A DNA stretch of 64,000 bases, from contig NZ_AUMN01000002.1 of NCBI RefSeq assembly GCF_000430705.1, positions 310,001 through 374,000 of the forward strand. Direction: 5' to 3'. Source of the DNA: Arthrobacter castelli DSM 16402 (lineage in GTDB: Bacteria; Actinomycetota; Actinomycetes; Actinomycetales; Micrococcaceae). Every line of letters begins with the position of its first letter. Position 1 is the first letter of the stretch. Below, one piece after another: positions 47,285 to 55,865 of the stretch. The notes beneath the pieces are model-generated. The model made no database searches and was not told the origin of the DNA. It was given only the letters and a program-made list of their open reading frames with translations. The position numbers and the translations under genes were made by a program.

Positions 47285-48366
47285 GGTGATTTCCTGTCGG
47301 TTTCCGGTGGTTTTGGTTCCAGGTGCAGTCTCAGGTCGTTGCCCAGTGGCACGGCTGCTCCGCCGACCTGGTCCCAGCGCCAATGGTGTGCTTGGTTCAA
47401 GGTGCCGACACCCAGATCATCAAGGGTCGCGATTCCCCGTCCCAACAACGACGGGGCCAGATAGATGATCAGTTCATCGACCAGCCGTTCCTTCAGGAAG
47501 GCAGCGGCGATTTTCGCGCCGCCTTCGATCATCAGGTGCCTGATTCCCGCCACGTGCAGTTGGCCGCCGGCATCCCGCGGGTCGTGGGTCTCGAGCTGCA
47601 CAAATCGGCCGTCGCTGCCGCGCATCGCGGCCGTCTCCGGAACCGGTCGCTGCCCCATCGCCACCCGCAGCGGCTGTTCGGCGGCGGGTTCGTCGTCTGC
47701 AGTTCGCGCGGTCAAACGCGGATTGTCGGCCAGCACGGTGCCGGTGCCGACCAGGATCGCGTCGATCCGGCGGCGCAGCTGATGGCTGTCCCGGCGTGAT
47801 TCGGGGCCGGAGATCCATTGACTGGTCCCGTCTGCGGCGGCCAATTGAGAATCCAGCGTCTGCGCCAGATGCAAGGTGGTGAACGGCCTGCCGGCCGTGA
47901 CGGCGTCGAACCAGCGGTTGTTCAGTGCTGTGGCTTCGGCTTCCATCAGCCCGGTGCGCACCTGCACATCCGCGGCGCGGAGCCGTTCGGCTCCCCCTGC
48001 GGCGGTATGGCTGGTGTCGTGCACCGCGTAGATCAATTGCTTGATTCCGGCCTCAATGATGGCCTCAGTGCACGCCCCGGTGCGTCCGATGTGGTTGCAG
48101 GGCTCCAGGCTGACCACCATGGTGGCCCCGGCCGGCTCTTCCCCGCGGCGCCGGGCCTCCGCAATGGCGTCCGTTTCGGCGTGGAGCGTCCCGGCGCCGC
48201 GATGGTGCCCCTCGCCGATGGTGCGGCCGGATGGATCCAGGATCACTGCCCCGACCAACGGGTTGGCTCCCCGGACTCCTTGCACTGCCAGCTGCAGGGC
48301 GCTGCCCATCGCTTCGCGTTCGGCGACGCTCCATGCTGCGGCGGCTGTGGTGGCTGTGGGTATCAT
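47269..48366 (-). CDS. ribD: bifunctional pyrimidine deaminase / reductase
   Basis: 365 aa. Deaminase domain (1-150) with zinc ligands His62 in HAETDAI and Cys90/Cys99 in PCNHIGRTGAC; reductase domain (~160-360) with the NADPH region DAILVGTGTVLADNP and IEGGAKIAAAFL. Catalyses steps two and three of riboflavin synthesis. ATG 48366 overlaps the transporter stop (ATGA). Confidence 0.95.
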   Translation of the reverse strand: MIPTATTAAAAWSVAEREAMGSALQLAVQGVRGANPLVGAVILDPSGRTIGEGHHRGAGTLHAETDAIAEARRRGEEPAGATMVVSLEPCNHIGRTGACTEAIIEAGIKQLIYAVHDTSHTAAGGAERLRAADVQVRTGLMEAEATALNNRWFDAVTAGRPFTTLHLAQTLDSQLAAADGTSQWISGPESRRDSHQLRRRIDAILVGTGTVLADNPRLTARTADDEPAAEQPLRVAMGQRPVPETAAMRGSDGRFVQLETHDPRDAGGQLHVAGIRHLMIEGGAKIAAAFLKERLVDELIIYLAPSLLGRGIATLDDLGVGTLNQAHHWRWDQVGGAAVPLGNDLRLHLEPKPPETDRKSPCSPE

Positions 48367-49049
48367 GCCGGAATCCGCTCCGGTTCTGCCGTGGCCTTCC
48401 GGGCCGAACGGTTCTGAGCTCTCCACCAGACAAAGAATCCAGCCAGTGTGAAGATGCCGTAGATCAGGTACATCACGGCCGAAGCGTAATAACCGGCGCT
48501 GAAGAGCAGTGGAACACCGACGACGTCGACCGCGACCCAGATCAGCCAGAACTCCACCCAGCCTTTGGCCATCCCGAACGTGGCCAGCAGCGATCCGACG
48601 AAGGTCCATGCGTCCGCCCACACGGGCTCATAGGATCCGAGCACGCGGAACAGCGGGGTGAGTGCGGCGGAGCCGATGACCATTGCCACCACCAGTATCG
48701 CCCGCACCCGGTTGGAGGCCCATCGGGGGATGACGGCCGCGTTCGATCCGGTGTCGGTGTTGCGCCATCTGCGCCAGCCATAAACGGCCGCGGCGATGAA
48801 CATGATTTGGCGGCCTGCCTGGCCCAGCAGGGTTGCCGGTGTCGCTGCCCCGAACAGGGAACCAAGGAAAACTGTCAGTAACAGCAGATTGCCGGCGATT
48901 CCGACCGGCCAGGCCCACATTTTGCGGCGCATACCGCCGACCGCACTGGCCAGGCCGAAGATGTTGCCCAGCACCTCGCGGAGTATGAGATAGTCTCCGT
49001 CGCCAATTTCGATTCTGGCCTCGAAGAGCCACCGCAGGAAGTCAAACAC
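48363..49049 (-). CDS. pnuC: PnuC/RibM-family vitamin transporter
   Basis: 228 aa with about seven membrane helices. Family motifs: GNIFGLASAVGGMRRKMWAWPVGI and the C-terminal GWVEFWLIWVAVDVVGVPLL with aromatic gate residues. PnuC proteins move nicotinamide riboside; a subgroup (RibM/PnuX) moves riboflavin by facilitated diffusion. Being first gene after an FMN riboswitch and ahead of ribD makes riboflavin the likelier substrate. GTG 49049 has GAAAGG eight bases upstream; ATG codons further up would run toward the riboswitch. Confidence 0.88.
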   Translation of the reverse strand: MFDFLRWLFEARIEIGDGDYLILREVLGNIFGLASAVGGMRRKMWAWPVGIAGNLLLLTVFLGSLFGAATPATLLGQAGRQIMFIAAAVYGWRRWRNTDTGSNAAVIPRWASNRVRAILVVAMVIGSAALTPLFRVLGSYEPVWADAWTFVGSLLATFGMAKGWVEFWLIWVAVDVVGVPLLFSAGYYASAVMYLIYGIFTLAGFFVWWRAQNRSARKATAEPERIPA

Positions 49050-49149
49050 CTGTCGTTTCCTTTCCCCTGGTCCGCTGCGGCGGCTCCGGGGTACGACAGT
49101 TGTCGCGTCCATGGCTGCTGGTCCCTCGCGGAACCGTGCCGGCCATGGC

Positions 49150-49302
49150 ACCGTGCTTCTCCCATCCAGACTTTTACTGTCGGTACCGGAATTCCACCGG
49201 TTCAGCCACTCCCGCCAGCGGCGCCTTCACAGCGCCATTGAACGTGGAGCAGGTCGCGGACTATAACCGCCGGTTCGGACTTACACCGACCCCGGAGCAC
49301 GT
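49150..49302 (-). promoter_or_regulatory. FMN riboswitch (RFN element)
   Basis: The minus strand shows the conserved blocks in order: CCGGGGTCGGTGTAAGTCCG, ACCGGCGGTTATAGTCCGCG, GGTGGAATTCCGGTACCGAC, AGTAAAAGTCTGGATGGGAG. The ends (CTCCGGGG and GGGAGAAG) close the aptamer. It lies about 100 nt before the transporter start and would shut off the transporter and rib genes when FMN is plentiful. No clear terminator hairpin was seen, so control of translation start is likely. Confidence 0.95.
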
Positions 49303-49314
49303 TGTTTGATTTGA

Positions 49315-49995
49315 TTATTCCACAGATGAGCCGCCGCGCGCGCGTTCGGCCGTGTCGCGGAGCCGGCTGATCGCCTGGTCCGGGTTATCGGCGCCGTACA
49401 CAGCGGACCCGGCCACGAAGACATTGGCCCCGGCTTCGGCCGCCCGGCCTATGGTGTCGTCGCTGATTCCGCCGTCGACCTGGATGGCGAGGTCGGATCC
49501 GGCGTCGTCTGCGGCCTGCCGCGCGCGGCGGATCTTGGGCAGCATGATGTCCAGGAATTCCTGTCCGCCGAACCCGGGTTCCACCGTCATAATCAGTAAC
49601 AGATCGATCTCGCTCAGCAGCGGAAGGCAGGTTTCGACCGGGGTGGCGGGGCGCAGGGCCATACCTGCCTTGCTGCCCCGTGCCCGCAGCTCACGGGCCA
49701 ATTTCACCGGTGCGGAGGAAGCTTCGAGGTGGAAGGTCACCGAGTCCAGTCCGGCCTCGGCGAACGACGGCGCCCACTCATCGACGCGCGAGATCATCAG
49801 GTGGGCGTCCAGCGGTCGGGAAGATACCTGCTGCAGCCGCTTCACCACCGGCAGCCCGATGGTGAGGTTGGGGACGAACTGGTTGTCCATCACGTCCACG
49901 TGTACGGCATCTGCGCTGTGGATCCGGGCCAGTTCGGCTTCCAGGTTGGCGAAGTCGGCGGACAGGATACTGGGGTTGATGCAGCAGTCGGCCAT
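49315..49995 (-). CDS. rpe: ribulose-phosphate 3-epimerase
   Basis: 226 aa TIM barrel of the pentose phosphate pathway. [17 protein letters not shown] start, catalytic Asp in [13 protein letters not shown], His in DAHLMI, second Asp in [15 protein letters not shown] 49995 has AGAGG six bases before it; an ATG two codons upstream abuts the ribosome binding site. It supplies no riboflavin step directly but makes ribulose 5-phosphate, the RibB substrate. Follows rsmB by 11 bp. Confidence 0.96.
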   Translation of the reverse strand: MADCCINPSILSADFANLEAELARIHSADAVHVDVMDNQFVPNLTIGLPVVKRLQQVSSRPLDAHLMISRVDEWAPSFAEAGLDSVTFHLEASSAPVKLARELRARGSKAGMALRPATPVETCLPLLSEIDLLLIMTVEPGFGGQEFLDIMLPKIRRARQAADDAGSDLAIQVDGGISDDTIGRAAEAGANVFVAGSAVYGADNPDQAISRLRDTAERARGGSSVE

Positions 49996-50006
49996 GGACA
50001 TCCTCT

Positions 50007-51587
50007 CTAGGAATTCTTGCGGATCAGTGCCATGAACATGGCATCGGTCGAATGGATGTGGGGCCACAGTTGGGCCGTCGATGCCTGGCCCGTCTGGAGG
50101 CCGCCGGACAGGCTGGCTGCGTCCAGGGCGGCTGGCGCGTCAAGCAGCTCGGCGTTCTGGTTCTTCGCCAGCACGTCGGTGACCACGACTGTAGTCTCGG
50201 CCGGGTGGGGCGAGCAGGTGACGTATGCGACCAGCCCGCCGGGCTTTGCCGCATCCAGGGCTGACTGCAGCAGTTCGCGTTGCAGCGGCCCCAGGTCGGC
50301 AACATCGGCCGGCTGGCGGCGCCACCGGGCCTCGGGCCGGCGCCGCAGCGCCCCCAGGCCGGTACAGGGGACATCGACCAGGACACGGTCAAAGCTGCCG
50401 CTCAGCTCCTCCCCCGCGCTCCGGCCGTCCTGCTCCCGGATCCGCCATACCGACGGCGGAACGGGGGCCAGCGCCTGGCGGACCAGCGTGGCACGGTGCG
50501 CGGCCGGCTCGTTGGCGAGCAGGGTGGCGCCGGACCGGGCTGCGAGCGCGGCCAGCAGCGCGGCCTTGCCCCCGGGGCCGGCGCAGAGGTCAAGCCAGGC
50601 CTCCGGCCCCGCAGTGGACTGGCCCGGAGCCTGTGCCAGCGCCCGCGCCACCAGTTGCGAGCCGGCGTCCTGCACCCGTGTGGTTCCGGTGCGGACGCTC
50701 TCCAGGCGTCCGACATCCCCGGAGGCGAACAGCGCCGACCCGGGGGCCAGTTCACCCGCGGTCGCGCCGGCTTCGAATGCTTCCGACAGGTCGCCCAGGC
50801 CCGGAAGTGCCACCAGATTCACCACGGGTGCGGCATTGTCGGCCTGAAGCAGCGCTTCTATTTCGCCGGTGTCGCGTCCGTGGATGGCCAGTGCCTGCCG
50901 AAACGCCCGGACCACCCATTCGGGGTGGCTGTGCCGCAGCGACAGTTCGCGGACCGGGTCCGTGACATCGCTGGTCAATTGGTCCAGCCAGCCCGGCAGG
51001 TCGGATGCCGCGACCCGGCGCAGCACCGCATTGACCAGCGACCCTGGTCCGGCCCCGATCACCGCCCGGGCCAACCCCACTGTCTGGTCCAAAGCCGCGT
51101 GGGAGGGCACCCGCATGGCGAGCAATTGGTGGGCTCCCAGCCGCAGCGCGTCGACAATCGCCGGCTCCAGGTTGGCCAGCGGCCGATCGACGCACCGGGC
51201 CAGAATGGCATCGTATGTTCCCTGCCCGCGCAGGGCCCCGTAGGCGAGTTCGGTGGCGAATCCCGCGGCGCGGCGGTCCAAATGGTGGTTCCTGATCCGT
51301 CCCGGCAGCACCAGGTTCGCGTAGGCATCTTCTCCGGCTACCGCTCGCAGCACTTCGTATGCGGCCAACCGTGCCGGGTCGGCCTTCCTCGTCCGTTGCG
51401 ATGGTGCGTTCTTCGTATGGGTACGGGACTGGGGGCGGTTCCGTTGCCGACCACGCGAATCCCTGCGGTCCCGCTGGCTGCCGCCGGTTTCGCCCGTCTC
51501 CCGGCCGCTGCCCGGGCCCTTGCGGTGATGTCCTCCGCGGTCATGGCGGCTGTTACCGTCGTCACGGCCGTCTGCTGCCGGGGTCAT
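50007..51587 (-). CDS. rsmB: 16S rRNA m5C967 methyltransferase
   Basis: 526 aa. A basic, disordered Arg/Asp/Gln-rich N-terminus (~75 residues), a NusB-like RNA-binding domain (~75-205), and a SAM-dependent methyltransferase domain with [16 protein letters not shown] (SAM motif I), DVPCTGLG and VTCSPHPAE, which hold the two catalytic Cys of RNA m5C enzymes. ATG 51587 overlaps the fmt stop (ATGA); the frame remains open upstream inside fmt but is not protein-like there. Confidence 0.94.
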   Translation of the reverse strand: MTPAADGRDDGNSRHDRGGHHRKGPGSGRETGETGGSQRDRRDSRGRQRNRPQSRTHTKNAPSQRTRKADPARLAAYEVLRAVAGEDAYANLVLPGRIRNHHLDRRAAGFATELAYGALRGQGTYDAILARCVDRPLANLEPAIVDALRLGAHQLLAMRVPSHAALDQTVGLARAVIGAGPGSLVNAVLRRVAASDLPGWLDQLTSDVTDPVRELSLRHSHPEWVVRAFRQALAIHGRDTGEIEALLQADNAAPVVNLVALPGLGDLSEAFEAGATAGELAPGSALFASGDVGRLESVRTGTTRVQDAGSQLVARALAQAPGQSTAGPEAWLDLCAGPGGKAALLAALAARSGATLLANEPAAHRATLVRQALAPVPPSVWRIREQDGRSAGEELSGSFDRVLVDVPCTGLGALRRRPEARWRRQPADVADLGPLQRELLQSALDAAKPGGLVAYVTCSPHPAETTVVVTDVLAKNQNAELLDAPAALDAASLSGGLQTGQASTAQLWPHIHSTDAMFMALIRKNS

Positions 51588-52528
51588 TGGAACACCACTG
51601 ACTCTCCGGCACCATTTCCGGCACCGCCTCCGGCTCCCCGGAGCCAGTCTGCCGCATCCATGAACTTCCTCCCTGCCGGCTGGACCCGGTGCAGCCGGAT
51701 GTTTCCGGAACCGGTTCCTGCGATGGCTGCCTTGCCGCCGTCGCAGGCCACCACCTGCCCGGGATCCAGGGCAAGCCCGGAGTTTTCCACGGTCACTGGC
51801 CCGAGCTTGAACCGTTCGTTGTCCAAAGTGGTCCACGCTCCGGGTTCGGGGGTGACGCCGCGGATCCGCCGGTCGATAGCCACTGCAGGGTGGGTCCAGT
51901 CGATCCGTCCATCTTCGACCGTGAGTTTGGGAGCCATCGAGACCTGTCCGGATTGGGTCGACGCCGACACTGAGCCGGCCTCCAGCCCATCGACCGTACG
52001 CTGCAGCAATACGGCGCCGCTGTCCGCCAGCCGTTCCAGCAACACACCGGAGGTATCCGTTGGATGTATCTGTTCGGTCAGTTGTCCGTATACCGGCCCG
52101 GTGTCCATGCCGGCCTCCAGCTTGAACGTTGAGGCACCTGTCACGTCGTCGCCGTGAATCACCGCGTGTTGCACCGGGGCCGCACCGCGCCAGGACGGCA
52201 ATAGCGAAAAATGCAGGTTGAGCCATCCATACCGTGGCACATCCAGCGCAGCGGGCGGCACCAGGGCACCGTAGGCGACAACCACGGCAAGGTCCGGCGC
52301 GCAGTCGGCCAGCTGTCCCGTCACTGAAGCATCGACACGGTCGGCCTTGATCAGCGGGATGTGAAGGGCCTCGGCTCTTTGCGCCACCGGCGACGGGGTC
52401 AGTACCTTGCGGCGTCCCAGCGGTGCGTCGGGCCTGGTCAGCACGGCTGCGATCTCGTGGCCAGCCTGCTCGAGTGCGTCCAGGGAGGGCACGGCCACGG
52501 CGGGCGTGCCGGCGAAAACCAGCTTCAT
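51584..52528 (-). CDS. fmt: methionyl-tRNA formyltransferase
   Basis: 314 aa. Formylates initiator Met-tRNA with 10-formyl-THF. N-terminal VFAGTPAVAVPSL, catalytic Asn-His-Asp set in NLHFSLLPSWRGAAPVQ and the following GMDTG; C-terminal tRNA-binding barrel after ~residue 205. ATG overlaps the def stop (ATGA). Confidence 0.97.
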   Translation of the reverse strand: MKLVFAGTPAVAVPSLDALEQAGHEIAAVLTRPDAPLGRRKVLTPSPVAQRAEALHIPLIKADRVDASVTGQLADCAPDLAVVVAYGALVPPAALDVPRYGWLNLHFSLLPSWRGAAPVQHAVIHGDDVTGASTFKLEAGMDTGPVYGQLTEQIHPTDTSGVLLERLADSGAVLLQRTVDGLEAGSVSASTQSGQVSMAPKLTVEDGRIDWTHPAVAIDRRIRGVTPEPGAWTTLDNERFKLGPVTVENSGLALDPGQVVACDGGKAAIAGTGSGNIRLHRVQPAGRKFMDAADWLRGAGGGAGNGAGESVVFQ

Positions 52529-53079
52529 GAATTCACCCGGAAACTGCTTCCGACGCTGCGCGCGCGTTGCTGTCGGGTCGAGGACGAGAGCTGTTCGAAG
52601 CCGCGGTCCCGGATGGAGCGCATGGCCTCCTTGCGGTCGTCCCCGGCCAACCGGTTGACGTAGAGGATGCCGTCCAAGTGGTCAGTCTCATGCTGCAAGG
52701 CACGGGCCAGCACGCCCGTTCCTTCCACGGTGATCGGCTCGCCATATTGGTCCTGGCCGGACACCCGTGCCCAGGCCTTGCGCGGTGTGTGGAAACCGAG
52801 TCCGGGTATCGACAGGCACCCTTCGGATCCGTCCTGGTCCTCTTCTCCGGTTTCCAGTACCGGGTTGACGACGTGGCCGCTTTGGCCCTCGGCCTCGTAG
52901 GTGAAGATCCGCAGGTTGACGCCCACCTGGGGTGCGGCCAGGCCGGCGCCCTCCACATCGGCCATGGTCTCTTCCATGTCCGAGATCAACTTTGCCAGTG
53001 GAGCATCGAAGTCCGTGACCGGCTCCGAGGTGGTACGGAGCACCGGGTCTCCCATCAGGCGGATGCTCAGAATGGCCAT
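52525..53079 (-). CDS. def: peptide deformylase
   Basis: 184 aa. Removes the formyl group from nascent proteins. The three motifs are intact: GAGLAAPQVG (44-53), EGCLSIP (86-92) and QHETDHLDG (129-137), with metal ligands Cys88, His130, His134 and catalytic Glu131. First gene of the coupled def-fmt-rsmB-rpe set. The C-terminal ~30 residues are a charged extension. Confidence 0.97.
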   Translation of the reverse strand: MAILSIRLMGDPVLRTTSEPVTDFDAPLAKLISDMEETMADVEGAGLAAPQVGVNLRIFTYEAEGQSGHVVNPVLETGEEDQDGSEGCLSIPGLGFHTPRKAWARVSGQDQYGEPITVEGTGVLARALQHETDHLDGILYVNRLAGDDRKEAMRSIRDRGFEQLSSSTRQQRARSVGSSFRVNS

Positions 53080-53156
53080 CGATCAGTTCTCGCTTTCGGT
53101 CGGCGTCCGACCCCTGGACGAATCGTTTATGCCCTTGGGGGGCATCATAAGTTTAC

Positions 53157-54119
53157 TCAGTTGCGGCTGTGGACTGCAGCGGGCCCGGCGGCTGCGGTCG
53201 GGTCGCCGCCGTCGTCGGGCTCCGGCACTGTCCCCGATGAGTCCGGCGCAGGCGGCCCGTTTCCGGCACCGGACGTTGCCGGAGGCGGGCCGATCGGCAG
53301 CAAGGCTTTGCCCGCCCCGTCCGTGTATGCGCTGGTCTGCCACACCCGCCGCAGTGAGCAGAATTTGTGCCAGTGGTATTTGAGCACCTCAGGATTGGCG
53401 CGCATCGGCCGTACTTCGGTTTCGCCAATTGCCACGCCCAATAACAACGGATCCTGGCCGTACTGCCACGGTTCCCACTGCCCGGTGGCCGCGTCGACCA
53501 ACGACTCCTCAGCTTTCATACCGGCGACCAACTGCATGACCACCTTGTCATCGAGGGGTTTGACCATTCCGTCGCGATCGGTGTTCTTGGTCTTGTAATC
53601 GATCAGGCAGATGCGACCGCCGATACGGGCCACCAGGTCGAGGGTTCCTGCGTAGCCCACTGTATGGTTCCATACCGTCAGTTCGGTCGCCAGCGGCTCG
53701 ACGCGGTAGTGCTCCCACCACTCGTCAAAGCGTGCGGCGAACCGTTCCTCTCCATTGGCAGCCAGCTCCGCCCTCGCCTCCGCCATCCGGTGCGGCTTGC
53801 CCATGGCCCGCAAGGCCACCTGCTCGCAGTAGGTGTGCACCCGGTCTCCGCGTGCGGCGGCAGCATCGCGGTATACCTCCGAGGCCTGGCGTGCGTCCTT
53901 GAGCAGACCGCGCATTTGCACCGGGTCCGCCAGTGCGCCGGGCAGCCGGGGATCCTTCGCCAGGCTGGACGCGGCCATATGCCCGAACCAGCCATCCAGT
54001 CCATGCGGCTGCTGACCGATGACGGTGGTGATCGATGGGACGCTGACCGGCTCGGACAACGACCGGCGGTACATCCGTCCGAATTGTTCTGTGCTTTCGG
54101 CCAAGGCTGGTGCAGTCAT
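53157..54119 (-). CDS. stand-alone PD-(D/E)XK (RecB/Cas4-like) nuclease-family protein
   Basis: 320 aa. Residues ~95-215 show the PD-(D/E)XK core: GTLDLVARIGG (Asp161), then CLIDYKTKN with Asp174 and Lys176, and a downstream Gln in the VVMQLVAGMKA helix, as in RecB-type nucleases; no helicase or Fe-S Cys cluster is present. An N-terminal helical domain and a Pro/Gly-rich tail (~265-320) flank it. Possible roles are DNA repair or phage-type recombination; the actual one is unknown. It lies 77 bp upstream of def in the same direction and downstream of the codA terminator. Confidence 0.75.
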   Translation of the reverse strand: MTAPALAESTEQFGRMYRRSLSEPVSVPSITTVIGQQPHGLDGWFGHMAASSLAKDPRLPGALADPVQMRGLLKDARQASEVYRDAAAARGDRVHTYCEQVALRAMGKPHRMAEARAELAANGEERFAARFDEWWEHYRVEPLATELTVWNHTVGYAGTLDLVARIGGRICLIDYKTKNTDRDGMVKPLDDKVVMQLVAGMKAEESLVDAATGQWEPWQYGQDPLLLGVAIGETEVRPMRANPEVLKYHWHKFCSLRRVWQTSAYTDGAGKALLPIGPPPATSGAGNGPPAPDSSGTVPEPDDGGDPTAAAGPAAVHSRN

Positions 54120-54165
54120 GATTCCAGTTTGTCACCGCGCACTGACATTTATTAATCGCCGGTGC

Positions 54166-54197
54166 GCAGGCGACCCGCCGCATGGCGGGCCGCCTGC
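54166..54197 (-). terminator. hairpin downstream of codA
   Basis: 14-bp stem GCAGGCGACCCGCC / GGCGGGCCGCCTGC with one mismatch and a GCAT loop, 12 bp beyond the codA stop and 46 bp before the nuclease gene start. An A/T-rich stretch follows farther on; no immediate T run. Confidence 0.7.
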
Positions 54198-54209
54198 AGG
54201 CCGGAGGGG

Positions 54210-55775
54210 CTACCTCTGATCCGCTTGCGCCGCTGACTTGATCATTTCGGCACATTTCTCGCCGATCATCATGGTGGTGATGTTCGGGTTCACCGTGGTC
54301 AGTTCCGGCATGGCGGATCCATCTGCCACGCGCAGTGAGCTGACTCCCTTAACCCGCAGTTGCGGGTCCAGAGGTGACGACTCGTCGTCGGCGGCGCCCA
54401 TCCTGACCGTGCCTGCCGGGTGATACACCGTGTTGTGCGTCTTGCTGATGTAGTCCTGTATCTGCTCGTCAGTCTGCACATCAGGACCCGGATACAATTC
54501 CTCGCCGGCCCACTGGGCCATTTCTTCACGACCGACAATCTGCCGGGCCAGTTTGATGCCCGCGACCATCACCCGCATGTCGTGCGGGTCGGTGAAGTAC
54601 CGGGGGTCGACCAGCGGCTTGTCCCGGTAATCCATGGTGCGCAGCCTCACCGTGCCGCGGGACCGGGCATGGGTGACATTCGGAGTCAGGCAGAAGCCGT
54701 TTTCCGTCGTCGGGTACCCCCACCGGGCGGTGTGCATGTCGAACGGCACCGCTCCGTAGTGGAACATCAGGTCGGGGCGGTCGAGCCCCTCCTCCGTGGT
54801 GGTGAAGATACCGATCTCCCACCACTGCGGCGAGTCGGTGATCATCGGCTGCTTCGCCTCCCACTGGATGACCCCCTCCGGGTGGTCCTGCAGGTGGGAA
54901 CCGACTCCCGGGGAGTCGACCCGGACATCAATACCGACTTCCTGCAGGTGTGTGGCAGGGCCGATGCCCGAGAGCATCAGCAGCTTCGGCGAGTCGATGG
55001 CCCCGGCCGACAGCACCACTTCATGCCGCGCCTTGATCGACTTCGTGTGGAACGTGCCGGCATCCTCGACGTCGACGCCGGTGCACCGGTTGCCGGCGTC
55101 GAAGTTGAGCTTCTTCGCCCGGTTTCCGGTCAACAGGGTCAGGTTGGGACGGTCCAGAATGGGGTGAAGATAAGACACCGATGATGAGGAACGGACACCA
55201 TCTTCGCGCACGTTGATCTGGAAGAAGTTGGCACCGGAGGTGACGGTGCTGCCGTCGTTGAACTGCACCCGCGGGATTCCGGCAGCTTCGCACGCGTCCA
55301 GCAATGCGACGCCGCACGGATCGTGATCGGGTATCTGCCGGATGCGCACCGGGCCCTCATGCCCGTGATCCTCGCCGTCGAGCTCGTTGTTCTCCAGCTT
55401 GCGCAGCAGCGGGTAAGTCGACTGCGACCCCCATCCTTCGGCCCCCAGGCGTTCCCATTGTGCGAGGTCTTCGGCCGGAGGCCAGAAGGCAATGCATGAG
55501 TTGTGCGAGGAACACCCGCCGAGGACCTTGGCACGGGCGTGGCGCATGAAAGAGTTGCCATTCTCCTGGGGCTCGATCGGGTAGTCCCAGTCGAACCCGG
55601 ACTCCAGCAGTTCCATCCAACGGGTGACCTGCAGAATCACATCCTCGCCAAGGTCGGAGGGCCCGGCCTCAATCAGCGCCACGGCTGTACCCGGGTCTTC
55701 GCTCAGCCGGGCAGCCACGGCAGCGCCGGCAGACCCGCCGCCGACCACTACATAGTCGTACTCTGTCTCGCTCAT
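54210..55775 (-). CDS. codA: choline oxidase (GMC oxidoreductase)
   Basis: 521 aa flavoenzyme that oxidises choline through betaine aldehyde to glycine betaine with oxygen as acceptor. N-terminal FAD loop VVVGGGSAGAAVAARL; GGCSSHNSCIAF holds His91, equivalent to the FAD-linked His99 of Arthrobacter globiformis choline oxidase; NTVYHPAGTVRMG and NPNITTMMIGE carry the catalytic His and Asn. Motif by motif it follows the Arthrobacter enzyme (e.g. WMELLESGFDWDYPIEPQ) rather than membrane choline dehydrogenase BetA. Second gene after betB, 90 bp gap with two small hairpins. Product betaine is an osmoprotectant. Confidence 0.9.
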   Translation of the reverse strand: MSETEYDYVVVGGGSAGAAVAARLSEDPGTAVALIEAGPSDLGEDVILQVTRWMELLESGFDWDYPIEPQENGNSFMRHARAKVLGGCSSHNSCIAFWPPAEDLAQWERLGAEGWGSQSTYPLLRKLENNELDGEDHGHEGPVRIRQIPDHDPCGVALLDACEAAGIPRVQFNDGSTVTSGANFFQINVREDGVRSSSSVSYLHPILDRPNLTLLTGNRAKKLNFDAGNRCTGVDVEDAGTFHTKSIKARHEVVLSAGAIDSPKLLMLSGIGPATHLQEVGIDVRVDSPGVGSHLQDHPEGVIQWEAKQPMITDSPQWWEIGIFTTTEEGLDRPDLMFHYGAVPFDMHTARWGYPTTENGFCLTPNVTHARSRGTVRLRTMDYRDKPLVDPRYFTDPHDMRVMVAGIKLARQIVGREEMAQWAGEELYPGPDVQTDEQIQDYISKTHNTVYHPAGTVRMGAADDESSPLDPQLRVKGVSSLRVADGSAMPELTTVNPNITTMMIGEKCAEMIKSAAQADQR

Positions 55776-55801
55776 GTTCTGCTCTCTCCTTACTGTCCCA
55801 T

Positions 55802-55839
55802 TACTGTCCCGACAGTACCGGCAGTCCCGTTACTGCCGG
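55802..55839. repeat. paired inverted repeats between betB and codA
   Basis: TACTGTC-2-GACAGTA (55802-55817) abuts CCGGCAGT-6-ACTGCCGG (55818-55839). A further TTACTGTCCC copy lies just before. On the minus strand they lie in the codA leader, 27-64 bp before its ATG. Confidence 0.65.
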
Positions 55840-55865
55840 CGTCGGCCCGCGGCCGGGTCTTCGCG

